This document shows, in pieces, positions 10,965 through 22,810 of a stretch of DNA of 64,000 bases. Source of the stretch: Toxorhynchites rutilus septentrionalis (taxonomy: Eukaryota > Arthropoda > Insecta > Diptera > Culicidae); assembly GCF_029784135.1 (NCBI RefSeq), contig NC_073746.1, positions 142,790,556-142,854,555 on the forward strand, given 5' to 3'. How positions within the stretch are numbered: the first letter of the stretch is position 1; the number at the start of each line of letters is the position of its first letter. Position numbers and translations under genes: made by a program. Below the pieces are notes generated by a model. It saw only the letters and a program-made list of their open reading frames with translations, was not told the origin of the DNA and did no database searches.

Positions 10965-12586
10965 GCTCTAACTTTTATATTTCAAATTTCACATGCAAAC
11001 TGTCTTCAAAAGACTTTTAGAGCTTAGTAATACAAACATTTTTCGATGCAGAATTAACACGCTCTTCTCATTTGTTTGTCATTCCTTCTGGGGCAAACAT
11101 AAAAAATGTTTGTTGACGGAATTTGGAAGAACAGATTTCACTCTATATAATATGTGATTTTCAAAACTATGTTATTTTTTGTGTTTGAGTAAATTAAAAT
11201 TGAAATCATGAGTTTTTGGATGAAAACCCATCAATAACTTTGAGCAGGATTAAAGATATTGACATGTTCTGCATCGCAAAATTTTGGTATCGATAAGCTC
11301 TAAAAGTTGTACGAAGACAGTTTTGATGTATAATTTTAAATGTAAAAGTTAAAGCAGAAAAAACACGTTTTTTCGTGGTCACCCTAATGCAACTTAGAAA
11401 AAAGCGTTGAATCGATTATTTTAAAAGATAGAAAAAAGCTTTGTTCTACAAAGTTGTTTAAAATAAATGGGGCTATAACATTGTTGAACTATGTTTATCT
11501 CTATCTATAAAGATGAGAAAGTTAACTTAACTTGATAACTTAAAGATGAGCGCTCTATCATATGTAACAACTTTGTCTAAGACAGTTTTTGTCTAAACAA
11601 TAAATATCTCCCACAAAGTTGTTTTTAGCGCCTTCTACCTAAGTTGCATTAGGGTAACTATGCAAAAAACGGGGTTTTTACTCTAACTTTTATATTTAAA
11701 ATTCTACATCAAAATGGTCTTCATACGACTTTTAGAGCTTATCAATACCTACATCTTGCGATGCAGAACATGTCAATATCTTAATCCTGCTCAAAATTAT
11801 TGATGGTTTTTCATCCAAAAACTCATTATTTCAATTTCAATTTACTCAAACACAAAAAATAACATAGTTTTGAAAATCACATATTATATAGAGTGAAATC
11901 TGTTCTTTCAAATTCCGTCAACCAAATTTTTTTATGTTTGCCCCAGAAAGAATGACAAACAAATGAAAAGAGCGTGTTTTTAGGAAGAAATATCAATAAC
12001 TTTGAGTAAAGTTGAGATATTGACAAGTTCTGCATCGAAAAATGTTTGTATTAGTAAGCTCTGAAAGTCTTTCGAAGACAGTTTGCATGTAAAATTTGAA
12101 ATATAAAAGTTAGAGCAAAAAACAGTTTTTTCACGGTGGCCCTAACGTAACATAGAAAAAAGGCGCTATATCGGTTATTTCAAGAGGTAGAGAAAAACTT
12201 TGTTCTACAAAGATGTCTCAAATAATTGGAGCTACAACATTGTCGAACTATGTTTACCTCTATCTATAAAGATAAGAAAGTTAGAGTTTTTATTGCTTCG
12301 ATAATTTTGGTCACCCTATTTTTGACAACATAAAAACGAGCGCTCTATCATGAGTAATAAATTTTTCCATTTCCATTTGTTTTTGTCTAGAGAATAACTG
12401 TCAAGCTCCAAATGCTAATTTCATAATTTCATAATAATCATAAATTTCAATTTTTTTTGGTTAAATTTATAAACTCAATATGGCTCTATCCGTATGTCAA
12501 CTGATACGATATGCGTATGCTCATCACTATAACATGAACGATATAGCAAGAAGACTGATGTGCATGACCTAACCTGAGCATCCCTT

Positions 12587-12617
12587 CAACTTGATAACAT
12601 TATATGTTATCAAGTTG
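12587..12617. repeat. 13 bp perfect hairpin
   Basis: caacttgataaca and its exact reverse complement are separated by 5 nt. No T-run or other context suggests a function. Confidence 0.35.
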
Positions 12618-12829
12618 TATTTTAATTTTTATGTGGGTACATCATTTTAACAGCATGTTAGTTATTGAACCAGTTTCATTTTTTATGGACTTTGAACTAT
12701 CGTGTTTATTATGTGAAATGGGATTCACAACGCCAATAGTATGAAAACCCTCACTCAGAAATAAATAATGTCATAATACGCCTCTTCAATCATATTGATA
12801 GAAGGACCTAGCAGAAATGAAAAGAAATT

Positions 12830-14400
12830 ATAAATCTAGGGTGGAGGATTTGGATCGGAAATTTAAGGCTAGAATCTACGAACTTGTGTATGAATATGAA
12901 ATCTCAATATTGACACGTATCTGGAATCTGGAATTTGAAATGAGGGCTCAAAAATGTGAAATCTTAATCTAAATCTACGATGAGAATCTGGAACCAATGA
13001 TCTTTGTTTTCATGAGAACCTAGTTCGTGTATTCCTATCTGAATTTGAAAATCTGGTGCCTTGAGTCGGGGATTCCAGATTCCGTCTGTTATCAATCATT
13101 TTAAGGCATTTGCTCTCAATGGGGGATCTGATATCTGAATTTCAAGTTACAAAATCTATGATGGAGTATCCGTATCCTAATTCGGAAATTAGAAACCTAG
13201 AGTATGTGTTTAGGATCGGAATCCAGGGTCCGGAATCTAGATTCTTGCATTTGAATATGAAATTCTCAATATTATGGTCTGGTATTTGGAAAAAAGAATC
13301 GAGATTGTGAAGCCTGGTTCTGAATCTTCATTCTAATCAGGCTAACTCGTCTTAGGAGTTAGCATGACCATCTCAGATTGCAGTGCAACGTTGTGGATGC
13401 ATGGACATGTAAGCAACATGCTTAAAATCTCCAGAAAAAAGACTATTTTTGAAAAGAGTCAAAGTTTTTTTTTTCTTAATCATTTACAAAAATTTCTAAC
13501 TCAAAAACTAAAATATTAAAAAATTACAGTGAAACAAAAACTATTTGAAAAAAAAAGTCTTTGTGTGTAAATCATCATGGTTCACATGCTCTGCAAACTT
13601 TTTCCTGTTTAGAAACATATCAAACGCGAGATTTACTTTTACACATTTTGTCAGCAACATTTCATACAGAGATGAAAAAATTGTTGTTAGGAAACACTTT
13701 TTCCATGTAAAAATGCCCATCTTGTTCTGCATCGGAATTCCAACTAAGAACGAAATAAAAATAACGCGGATAATTAATGCCATTCAAGGATAAACCGATT
13801 TTCAAACCGTCAGCAACCATGTAGTATCCATTTAGATGGCACTGACGCCCCTAGATAAACATCGTCCTCTTAGAGTAGACCAGTTTCTGAATGAATCTCA
13901 GATCTGGAATTTGAAATCGATAAAGCGAAGTTGGAATCTGAATCTATAATTTGGTTTCGAATTTGAATTCGGACTCTAGAATCTGGAAAATTGAATGGTT
14001 TTTGATAGCTCAAATCCGGAGTGGGTGGATTCTTTTTTAACGCGAGTAATGCATCCGCGCAAAAAGAAACCTGGAATCATGGATTTTGAACAAGTTGTAT
14101 AAAAAAGGATCGCACTGCCGAAGAATCAGTCGTAGGATTTCTCTTCCTAACGACGTCCCGATTGGGCATTGTCAAAACGCGCATTGTTCAGTAATCAAAA
14201 ATCTGCAATCTTTATACGACTGAAATCTGAATATGGAATATGACATATAGAACCTATATAGAACACTGATCGAAAAATATCCATCTCTTCCTAGAATCCA
14301 TCCCCGTAAACTAAAAATGTTACCTGAAGGATATATAATCTGAGTCTCAGTCTCAACTAAGTACTCAAAAAACCCCAACTAAGTACTCAAAATCTCAACT
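12830..14400. repeat. cryptically simple region rich in gaatctg-type words
   Basis: Purine-skewed phrases such as gaatctgg, tttgaaat and aatctaga recur irregularly over about 1.5 kb. The right copy of the direct duplication lies inside. It looks like slippage-expanded non-coding DNA. Confidence 0.5.
13022..13556. repeat. direct duplication, right copy
   Basis: This is the more complete partner of 9523-9959. It includes about 90 bp (near 13059-13147) missing from the left copy. After 13556 the two copies diverge abruptly. Confidence 0.8.
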
Positions 14401-14991
14401 AAGTATATGACGCAAAAAATACTACGGACGGCGAAGTTCCTTCCTCATATGTTATTGGAGAAGAAGAAGAAGAAGGGGAAGAAAAATAAGAAGGTTCAAA
14501 TTATGAATTTAAGAACCAGAGGTTATGAAATATAAATTTTGGTTCTGTATATGAATATATAAAGAAAAAAAACAACGCGAAACATCCTTTCAATACGAAA
14601 AGTGCCGGCCTAGAATTCTAGACCGGATTCAGATTCATTTGTTCCGCAAACCTAAAACTGCATCAGCAGCGAGTGCTATGAGGTTCAATAGGCCATCGAG
14701 AAACAGCTTTTACTTATAGTTGAAATACATGTATTTGTTTGCTCTTTTATCATTCAAAATCTGAGCAATTCAATTACATACAATTTGCAACTATCGCCCT
14801 TTCTCTTCTTAAAGTGTTCATACAGTATGTAGATAGGCTCTTAAGACTTTGAAATTATTGCATCAGGTTTTCATTCGTTTTTTTAAGTATGTCGATCTTA
14901 CCTGCTCACCCATTTATTTCACCTAAACCATCAATTTTTGTATTTTATCAAAATTCGAGTTTTACTCAAAAAATAATCAACAGATACTGTA
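14401..14991. other. non-coding spacer
   Basis: Contains a short (gaagaa)n-like run near 14460 and otherwise no recognised feature. Confidence 0.35.
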
Positions 14992-15213
14992 AAATGGTTC
15001 ATAAACCGATATAGTGGTTCTCAGATTTTCGTGAAAATTAGTAGTATTTTTTTATTTTTTCCATTAGGGTGACCATTTTAAGGTTGTCCGAAAAATCAAC
15101 TTTTTCTTCTTTTTTCCAAAAATGACTTTTTTCAAAAATTCATAACTTTGGAACTACTACACCGATTCAGATGATCGACATATCAAATTAAAGCCTTTTT
15201 TGAAAAAATACTA

Positions 15214-16796
15214 CACTGCGTTTCACAATTATAGAACCACTCATTTCTTCTGAGTTTCCAGAGATATGTAAGGAGTCGGTTGAATTGAAGTATATAGCGT
15301 AAGATATAACAACTATCTTCATTTTGAAGACTGGCCATTTGAACTTTATTGTTGTGTTCAGGCACGAAACATTCAAAAAACAAAAATTCCAGTGTTTCAT
15401 AACTATAGAACCAGATCGAAAAACTCTCACTTCTTTACGAAATAAACGTCAATTTCACATGAATTACAATAAGTTTCTAATTCGTAGGTCATCTTTAGTT
15501 CTCAATCAGTTCAAATAACCCATTCGGGGTGGTTTTTACCAAGCTGTGCCATGTTGTAGTGTATATCTCGTTCTACGCAGAGGATACTGCTCGCTTAAGC
15601 TCTTCAAATCACTCATACTGCTTGTAATCTGCATCTACTATTCGTACCATCACTCCTCATAAGATCTTGATAGGGTTTTGATCTGGTAAACGGGCCGACC
15701 AGTCCAGAATCTAAAGCCCTTATTCATCAAACCATGCCTTAACTTTCCGAATGTTATGAATTGATGCCAAATTACCGAATTATCATGGTTTTTGATGCAA
15801 AAACAGAAGTAAATGATTCTGAAGTACTTCATTGCACTTCTGACTGTACATTGATGTTGATGAAAAGCTATCTGAACAAGGGCGTTTTGATTTTTCTTTC
15901 CTCAAACCATCAATCAGCCACCTGCAAAGTTACGAGTTGAAAAATTACATAACACGTTCCGTTAGTCCTTCCAGTATAAAGGAATTCAATTCAAGTTGAA
16001 TTCCTCTTTATCAAACAAGTTCTCCTGAAATAGTGAAACCCATGGCATTAACTTTCACATCAGTTTTCGGACCCGCAGTTTTGGAGATAAGATCTGTATG
16101 GTTTGGGGAGAATTTTCTCAAAAAGGCCTGGTTTAGGTAGCTTACCATCAACACGAATGAGCATTCAGAAGTGCGAAGAAGTATTTCAGAATCATTTACT
16201 GCTGTTTTTACAACAAAAACAATGTGATAATTGGGAAATTTGGCATCAATTCTTAAAACCCGGAAGGTCAAGGCATGGTTTGATGAATAAGGGCTTCAGA
16301 TTCTGGACCGGTCAGCCTGTTTACCAGATCATAACCCTGTCAAGATCTTATGAAGAGTGGTTATACGAATAGTAGATGCAGATTACAAGCCGTATGAGTG
16401 ATTTGAAGAGCTTAAACGAGCAGTATCCTCTGCGTATAACGAGATACACACTACAACATGGAACAGCTTGGTAAAAACCACCCTAAATGGGATATTTGTA
16501 CAGATTGAGAACTAAAGATGACATACGAATTAGAAACTTATTGTAATTCATGTGAAATTGACATTTATTTTCTAAAGGAATGAGAGTTTTTCGATCTGGT
16601 TCTATAGTTATGAAACACTGGAATTTTTGGTTTTTGAATGTTTCGTGCCTGAACACAACAATAAAGTTCAAATAGCCGGTCTTTTAAATGAAGATAGTTG
16701 TTATATCTCACACTATATACATCAATTCAACCGACTTCTTACATATCTCTGGAAACTCAGAAGAAATGAGTGGTCCTATAGTTGTGAAACACAGTG
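15214..16796. mobile_element. Tc1-like foldback element inserted in family D
   Basis: The terminal repeats cactgcgtttcacaattat (left) and the inverted cactgtgtttcacaactat (right) are flanked by TA at 15212-15213 and 16797-16798. Instead of a complete gene the element consists of two long inverted arms. Both arms contain C-terminal Tc1 transposase sequence in opposite orientation: minus at 15650-15832, plus at 16103-16372, sharing the segment GLMNKGFRFWTG. The interrupted family D sequence resumes directly after 16798. The element cannot encode a transposase. Confidence 0.85.
16103..16372 (+). pseudogene. Tc1-like transposase C-terminal remnant in foldback arm
   Basis: The reading frame includes a segment resembling the Tc1 catalytic core (PSTRMSIQKCEEVFQNHLLL) and then, in a shifted frame, the region corresponding to DWPARSPDxNPIEN. 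The second catalytic Asp context is degraded. The same sequence is present inverted at 15650-15900, so any transcript crossing both arms would be self-complementary. It is not a functional gene. Confidence 0.6.
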
Positions 16797-17593
16797 TATA
16801 ACTGCAGAAAATTTGAATTCTGCTCTCGTTATTATTGATTGTATTCGTTTTTTATTGTTTTCATAGTCTCGGTACCAAAGCCGCGTTTTTTTGATATTTT
16901 TTCTGGAAAACTAAGGATTTTTCACATAACTTATGTCGAAACCAGAGAGGCGTTTTTTTTTCGTTTTTGAGTTATGATTTTTCAAAGTTAACCGATGGCC
17001 CGAAAATCATTTTTTCTCAATTTTTTCCACTACAAAAATCATTACTTTTGATCTATTGGACCGATTCAGATAATCGACATATCAAATTAAAGCCAATGAG
17101 CTAGTCTTGTTTCAAAAAATATTACATCTGAATAGAAACGGATTTTGTTTTCGTGATTATTGATTATATATGTTTTTTATAGCTTACATCGTTTCGGGAC
17201 CACGGGCGCCAAATTTTTTTATATTTTTTCCTGAAAGCTGAGGTTTTTTTCACATAATATATCCAAATACCAGAGAGGTGTTATTTTTCCTTTTTATGTT
17301 ATGTTATGCAAAGTTAACATGTTTTCGGTTTTCGTTCAATATTTCTATGCGACTATAGAAAGATTAATTGGCCTTAATTTAATGTGTCGAACATCTGAAT
17401 TGGTCTAGTAGTTCAAAAGTTATGAATTTTTGAAAAAAGTCATTTTTGGCAAAAATGCGAAAAATGGATTTTTCGGACCACCCTAAAATGGAAATGGTCA
17501 CCCTAACTGGTCTGATAATTTGCGATAAAGAACAAACCTACCACTACCACAATCTGAGAACCATTATATCGGTTTGGTTGGAAGGGCTGTATA

Positions 17594-19908
17594 AGGGTTT
17601 CCGAAAACCATAAACATTGCTGTGCTATCAGTTTTGCGCCATCTCAAAAGTTAATGGTTAATGTGGCTGAACATATATATGCCAGCTAAACCGTTAGAAA
17701 CTATTGATCCAATCGTCGTAAATTAGAATGTAATAATCATCTTGTTTGTGTTTTCAGCTTTGTCTCATTCTGAGAGCGAAGAGAACTGTCGTCTCTATTT
17801 ATAAAAATCAATGTTTGTCAGTCTGTCTGTACGACCTGTGTAGACTCTGAAATAGTTGAACCTATCGACGTAAAAGTTTGTATATATAATTTTCCAGTGT
17901 TATACAGTGAAATTCTGAAGCGTTCAATTTTACGCCCTTCATTGGTGTAAGTACGAATTTTATGTAGGACCACGAAATCACAGCAATTCATCGACGAAAG
18001 GTCTGGTGAATACGACGTGTGAGGATGGTCTTAGAGTCTCGGTTCTTCCAATTTTTACGCGGTGGTTTGTGAAACGTATGGCTGGGTAATCTCAACTAGA
18101 AGTATGGGTATCTTACCATTGAACAATATCGACTGCTGTGTAGGTCCCACCAATAGTGATATGATGTATTCATGCTAATTTAGAATGTAAGAAGTTTATC
18201 CCTTTTTCTTCCATTGACATTATGTCTAATAGTTTGTGTTTACTCGATTTGCATCAATCAACAAAATATCGTATCAATCAAGTCAGCAAAGATTTCTATG
18301 GTTATTATTTGTATTGTTTCCTGATTCACCCGATGTAACTTCACAAACCTGACTTAACCTGACTATAACCTTTTCTTGAAAGTCGTTTATAGCTATGATG
18401 CGAGCTAGTTTATGGTGCTTTCTTCAAGGATTACTTCATATGCTCGAAATGAGGCGAGCTGAGCAATTCAGGGTGGTAAAACTTTATAGACCTATCACGT
18501 ACTCTTACTTGTGGATCTTTCCCAATAGATAAATTCTTTAGTTGCTGATATCGATCGTGAAGCAACAGCAATAAAACACCCCACGATTACAATGTTTTGT
18601 TTTTTTGTGCTTTTTCTATAAGCTTTTATAACATTGTGTTGATGTAACCGCGATATCGGAACATGATGCTCGATTTGTTTGCCGCTTATTCCACCAGCTC
18701 CGCTTCACGATGATTGTTTTATCGATTTTTAATTCCCTCCACCAATAGGGGGTCAGTCGAAGGCTTCGAACTGCAATTAAATGCACAGAAATGTGAATGA
18801 AAGCGAAACTTCTGGCCGCAGTGCTATTTTAACACGCATGTTTTGAAATGTAAGTATTTAGCGCTCAACTGTGGCCATTATTGTAAATTACATGGAAAGG
18901 AAAGGTTGTTTGACTGTTTGTGGCGATCTTTGCGTCTTCTGGCTCGGATGAACGTTTGATTGGTGGTTAAAAGGAAACTCAATGAGCAACGAGAGAAAGT
19001 GCTTTCGATCTTTCGAGCAAGGTCAATCGGTGGCTAATTGAGAGGTTTCTTCGGGTGGAATGTTTTCGAACCGCATATCGAATGGAGTGTCCGTGCTCCT
19101 AGCTTGATTGCATTTGGCCATTTTTCGAAAGTAGCATTTTTTCTCCTTGTTTCGTTAGACCCTTGGAGACTACCATCGTTCATTCATGATCAGAACTCGG
19201 GATAAAACCATATGACCGATCAAATCACCCAGAAGCGTAATATTTGAGTTGAACGTAATTATGCAATGGACATATCGCTTGATGAAAATGTCAAGGTCAG
19301 CAAAACCATAGATACAATTACTTGAAGTCTACCTTTTGTAGAGTGCAAATGTTGCTGTTGTTCGGTTTACCAAACCTAGCCAAATTGCAAAATTTACGCA
19401 CCAATCGTCACATGGGAATTGCCACCCGTTCTCACTATGCACTTTTTGATGATTTGTAATCAGGCTGGGACTGGTCAAAGCCTTACAGTAAACACGTAAA
19501 GGTGGCTATTTCCCCAGCCAGGAAGATCGATACTAATTTCCGCATTCTATTTGTAGTATTTTAAGCGGTATCATTCGAAGTTTATTTTGTGATCCCTATT
19601 GAATCCTCTGTAGTTTCATTTGGTATGTATACCGAATGTATAGTCATTAAAATTGAGTATACGACGTGTGACGTATGGACCATATAACAAGTTTGTAAAT
19701 TTGATTGATGTTTTAGATGTTACTAGCAAGGTTATATGCATTTGACTTTTTTTCAATTTACTTTAAACTTCAAAAATATGTTAGTAATATTCTGCAAAAA
19801 AAAACAAAGTAACTTGATTGTTCAGCGTATTAAAAAGAAACAGTTTCGTTTCTAAGAAAGAGCATTTGCGACATTCACTACTTTTGTTTCTTTCATTTGA
19901 AAAACAAA
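17594..19908. other. mostly single-copy non-coding region, possible Helitron 5' end near 17792
   Basis: At 17792 the sequence tctctatttataaaaatc followed by gtctgtctgtacg resembles the 5' terminus common to many insect Helitrons (TC start), but I found no matching 3' end. The rest, including a GC-richer part at 18650-19110, shows no gene or repeat. Confidence 0.35.
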
Positions 19909-20917
19909 TTATAGGAGGTTGTGTCCAAGATACGACCGCATTGTTGACGTAGAACTACGCTGTTATTTTATATAAGTCGCTTGTTTATACCGTCGGATAT
20001 TATTCTATAATGCTGTGGAATTTTCGAAACAACTGCTTAGTAGAATAATCTTTGAAATGGTTTTTGATTGTAGAATCAGTTGACGATAATTGATTGATGA
20101 TTCATTCTTGCCCTCGCCAAACAATACACTAGCTGATCGTATGTCGCAATTTATTTCATGTCAATGCATTGAAAATTTACCTCGAACGTTATTCCGGTGG
20201 CCTTTTTCGCAATTGACATAGACTCGGCTACAGTCGATTATATACATGTTACACCAACACCATTATTCCACATCTCATAACTACATCAATATAGCTTTGG
20301 CACCAAATTGGAAACAACAACAATGACAACACTTGCAAGTATCAAATACCATGCTACAAGTTATTTAGTATTGCCTCAAAGCAATCGCACCTCTAGGCAT
20401 CGTTCGTACAACGTAAACCAAGCGCCAAACAAGCGTCGCCATAGCATGCATACAGAACCATACATTGGTGGCATGAAGCTACTAGAAATACAAATACTTC
20501 TCATCATTTTGCGCTATTCTCAAAAGAAACGCTTTTGTTAATATTACTGACCTCAAAAAAAGTTGCATTACTTTCTCATGCTCGAGAGAAGCACAGCTGT
20601 CACCCTTAGTGGAGGAATTTTTGCTACTGGTAAGCGAAACCTAATCACATACAAAACTCCAGAACGACATTTACTTTCTTGGTGACTAAACAAGCGAAAT
20701 AAACTCTTTTTATTAGTATCAACAAACTCGAAAACAGTAGCAATGCTTCATGATGATCAATATTAGCGCAAATGCAATCCTAGTTGAAGGCAGTTTTGCG
20801 ATTGGCACGCGAACCTAAATAATTTATAACATTCCAGTAAGGCATACAAGATGCTTGGTATTCCCCAAATATTTTTTTGGAGCATAACCTTAACGCCTGC
20901 TTCGCCATAACGTCAGT

Positions 20918-21169
20918 TTAATGTATTGATGCATTCTCAAAGGCACCAAAGAAGCCGTTTACATTTTCAACCCACGCGCCGAAATCGCCTACTTCGCTGT
21001 TGTTCGATGCGGTGTCACACTCGCGAAGGCTCGGTTCAGTGCGAGCGCTTTTCACTGCACCAACATCGTGTGCATCATTAGATGACGCTTGCCTGGAAAT
21101 TTCATTGCCCCTGGCAATGCGTTTGTTTTTTGCAGGGCTCGAGCCTGCCTTCCTCTTCTTCTTGCCCAT
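20918..21169 (-). CDS. short basic ORF of family A, copy 2 (83 codons), function unknown
   Basis: The ATG at 21169-21167 starts MGKKKRKAGSSPAKNK, a lysine/arginine cluster like a nuclear localisation signal. A Ser/Asn/Asp-rich stretch follows, and then VGDFGAWVENVNGFFGAFEN before the stop. Relative to copy 1 it has an in-frame 9 nt insertion and a 13 nt segment that sets the downstream frame, so this copy looks closer to the original. It sits downstream of a TATA/DPE promoter (21312-21376). No domain is recognised. A truncated gag- or transposase-like N-terminus or a captured host exon are both possible. Confidence 0.4.
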   Translation of the reverse strand: MGKKKRKAGSSPAKNKRIARGNEISRQASSNDAHDVGAVKSARTEPSLRECDTASNNSEVGDFGAWVENVNGFFGAFENASIH

Positions 21170-21311
21170 CACACACTACGCGAAGCGTTCAATGTACGAC
21201 GCGGAAAGAATAATACACGATACGAATAACGAATAACGAACAGAAAAAGCAAACGACGATATCCAAGTTGGATTACCACAATCTCAGATCGAAGCGCAGC
21301 GAAAGCAAAGT

Positions 21312-21376
21312 GAACTGGATTACTCAACAGTCCGATGCCGATTGAAAGTTTGCCTCAGCGAGATCCACTGTTTATA
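21312..21376 (-). promoter_or_regulatory. TATA/DPE core promoter inside family A copy 2
   Basis: TATAAA lies at 21376-21371 and AGTTC at 21316-21312, with spacing identical to copy 1 (-33 and +28 relative to position 21343). The initiator has changed from TCATTC to TCAATC. Conservation of both outer motifs supports a shared promoter; whether it works is unknown. Confidence 0.5.
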
Positions 21377-21789
21377 CTCAAGCCAAGTATTCCCCTTCAT
21401 TCTTCTACTTTTCCTTTGTTCGCGGCGACTTCAAATCCTACGATTTCCCCTTCATTGGTCGTCGATAAGTTGCTCGTTATGGGAAAGCTCTGTTCGGGAA
21501 AGCACACAAATGGACAGAACAAATGCATGGAAAAATGAAAACGCCTAAAGTTTTCATGAATTTTAACCATTTACAAACCAGGGGATTCCAATGTATAGCA
21601 TATTAAACAAATCTTAGGGAATTTCCGATTCTTTTAGTATGTAAATCGCTAAAATCCGTTCGTGAAATTAACGTTAACGTTAATAGTTATTAACGTTAAC
21701 TTTATTTCATAAAAACGTGACCTGTTTTCTGATTTGGCACCCTTAATGAAAGACGTAGTTCTACGTCAAAAAGAGGGGTCGAAGCAAAT

Positions 21790-22290
21790 CGTTTGCATCG
21801 TTATAAAGTTTTTTCGAGAACCCTAAGCACCAAAAATCATGGCTTTTACCAGGTGAAGCCAGCTCAACCACTCACTGCAAAGCGAAATTGTTTCGGCTGC
21901 AAAGCGGATACACTTTGTGTGGTGGGAACAGTGTTATTATGGTATGGTTTACCGGGTGAAACGGTGGATCATGATCGCTACGGACAACAAATGATACATT
22001 TAAACATTGCATTGGTGGGAAAAAGACCGGAATGGAGCCACGGTAAAGTTATATTACAGCAACGCACCGGCACACACCGTATTCTCCAAACATGACCCCG
22101 TCAGATTATCACGTTTTTGCTTCAATGAGACGCGCACTTGCTGGGCAGCACTTTGCCGAATACGAAGATGCCGAAAAAATGGGTTGGCGAATGGTTTTCG
22201 TCGAAACAAAAAAAAATCTTATCGGAAAAGAATCCACACTTTGCCTGAGAGATGGGCGAGATGCATAGAATAAAATGGAGGTTACTTCGG
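21790..22290 (+). pseudogene. mariner (DD34D-type) transposase relic, C-terminal part
   Basis: The frame 21793-22095 reads a mariner-like block with a degraded FGxKxxLCVWWD region, then GETVDHDRYGQQMIHLN and KRPEWSHGKVILQ. The catalytic HDNAPxH is degraded. After a shift, sequence in two frames (22007-22273) matches the SDYHxFxSM...AGQHF region and the LPERW motif near the C-terminus. No N-terminal half or terminal repeats are seen. There are multiple frameshifts, so it is non-functional. Confidence 0.75.
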
Positions 22291-22810
22291 ATAAAAATAT
22301 TTCGATGTTTTTCTGAAAATTATGTCTTTACTCAGAAAATTTCAACAAATTTGAAGAAAACTATATATTTTATCAAAATAACTATCGAACAATTCAAAAT
22401 AGACAAACATTATCTGAACGAAAATTTCGCAAAAACTCATTCGATACACATACGGGACTGTGCAATAAAATATGTGTATGTACTTGATTCTCTGCTGATG
22501 TGCGTCACACATGTCACATGTTTTTGAAGCCGAGAGTTTAGTTTAATTTGTGTTTTTTGTTGATGCTAGAGGCTTCAAAGGCGGAGAGCTCTTTGGTTTA
22601 TAGTTTTGTTTTTTCAAATTCTTCTTTCCAAGCCTTCAGAACATCATCGTGATACGAACAGATCGCTAGGTGTTCAGTCCCTGAAGAGAGGTGAGAACGA
22701 CATCGCAAGCCTCATCCCTAAGGTATACATTCATTCAGATATGTATAATAGTCCTTCTTCATGATTAGAATGTTTTAATGTTACTCTAGGCAGCGAACAG
22801 CGCATGTCAA
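22291..22810. other. non-coding spacer
   Basis: AT-rich, with no recognised feature beyond random ORFs. Confidence 0.35.

Larger units (their letters stand above)
9961..12176. repeat. 2.2 kb imperfect palindrome (foldback-type element)
   Basis: The outermost bases aaccgatatagcgcc (9961-9975) recur inverted at 12162-12176. The left arm (9961-10036 continued at 10989 to about 11400) mirrors the right arm (about 11640-12176). The left arm is broken by the insertion at 10037-10964. Sequence at 12120-12300 also repeats 11360-11560 directly, so the rearrangement is more than one fold. There is no coding capacity. Confidence 0.8.
14992..17593. mobile_element. palindromic element family D, copy 1, interrupted
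   Basis: The ends carry the family D terminus (accgatatagtggttctcag, inverted at the right end near 17560). Inner landmarks are also mirrored: cattagggtgaccattt at about 15063 and ggtcaccctaa at about 17500. Other copies lie at 23236-24287 and 61766-62592, with fragments near 27126, 28370, 33935 and 41020. This copy is split at a TA by the Tc1 foldback 15214-16796. Family D has no ORF of its own and looks like a large foldback MITE. Confidence 0.8.
19909..21772 (-). mobile_element. Helentron-like element, family A copy 2
   Basis: This is a paralogue of 251-2367 in the same orientation. It keeps the one-sided hairpin, the left inverted motif (ttgacgtagaactacg) and an exact right motif (cgtagttctacgtcaa, 21757-21772 approximately). 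It lacks the nested MITE of copy 1. The ORF and core promoter are retained. Sequence after 21772 is a mariner relic unrelated to copy 1's flank, which fixes the right boundary. Confidence 0.75.
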
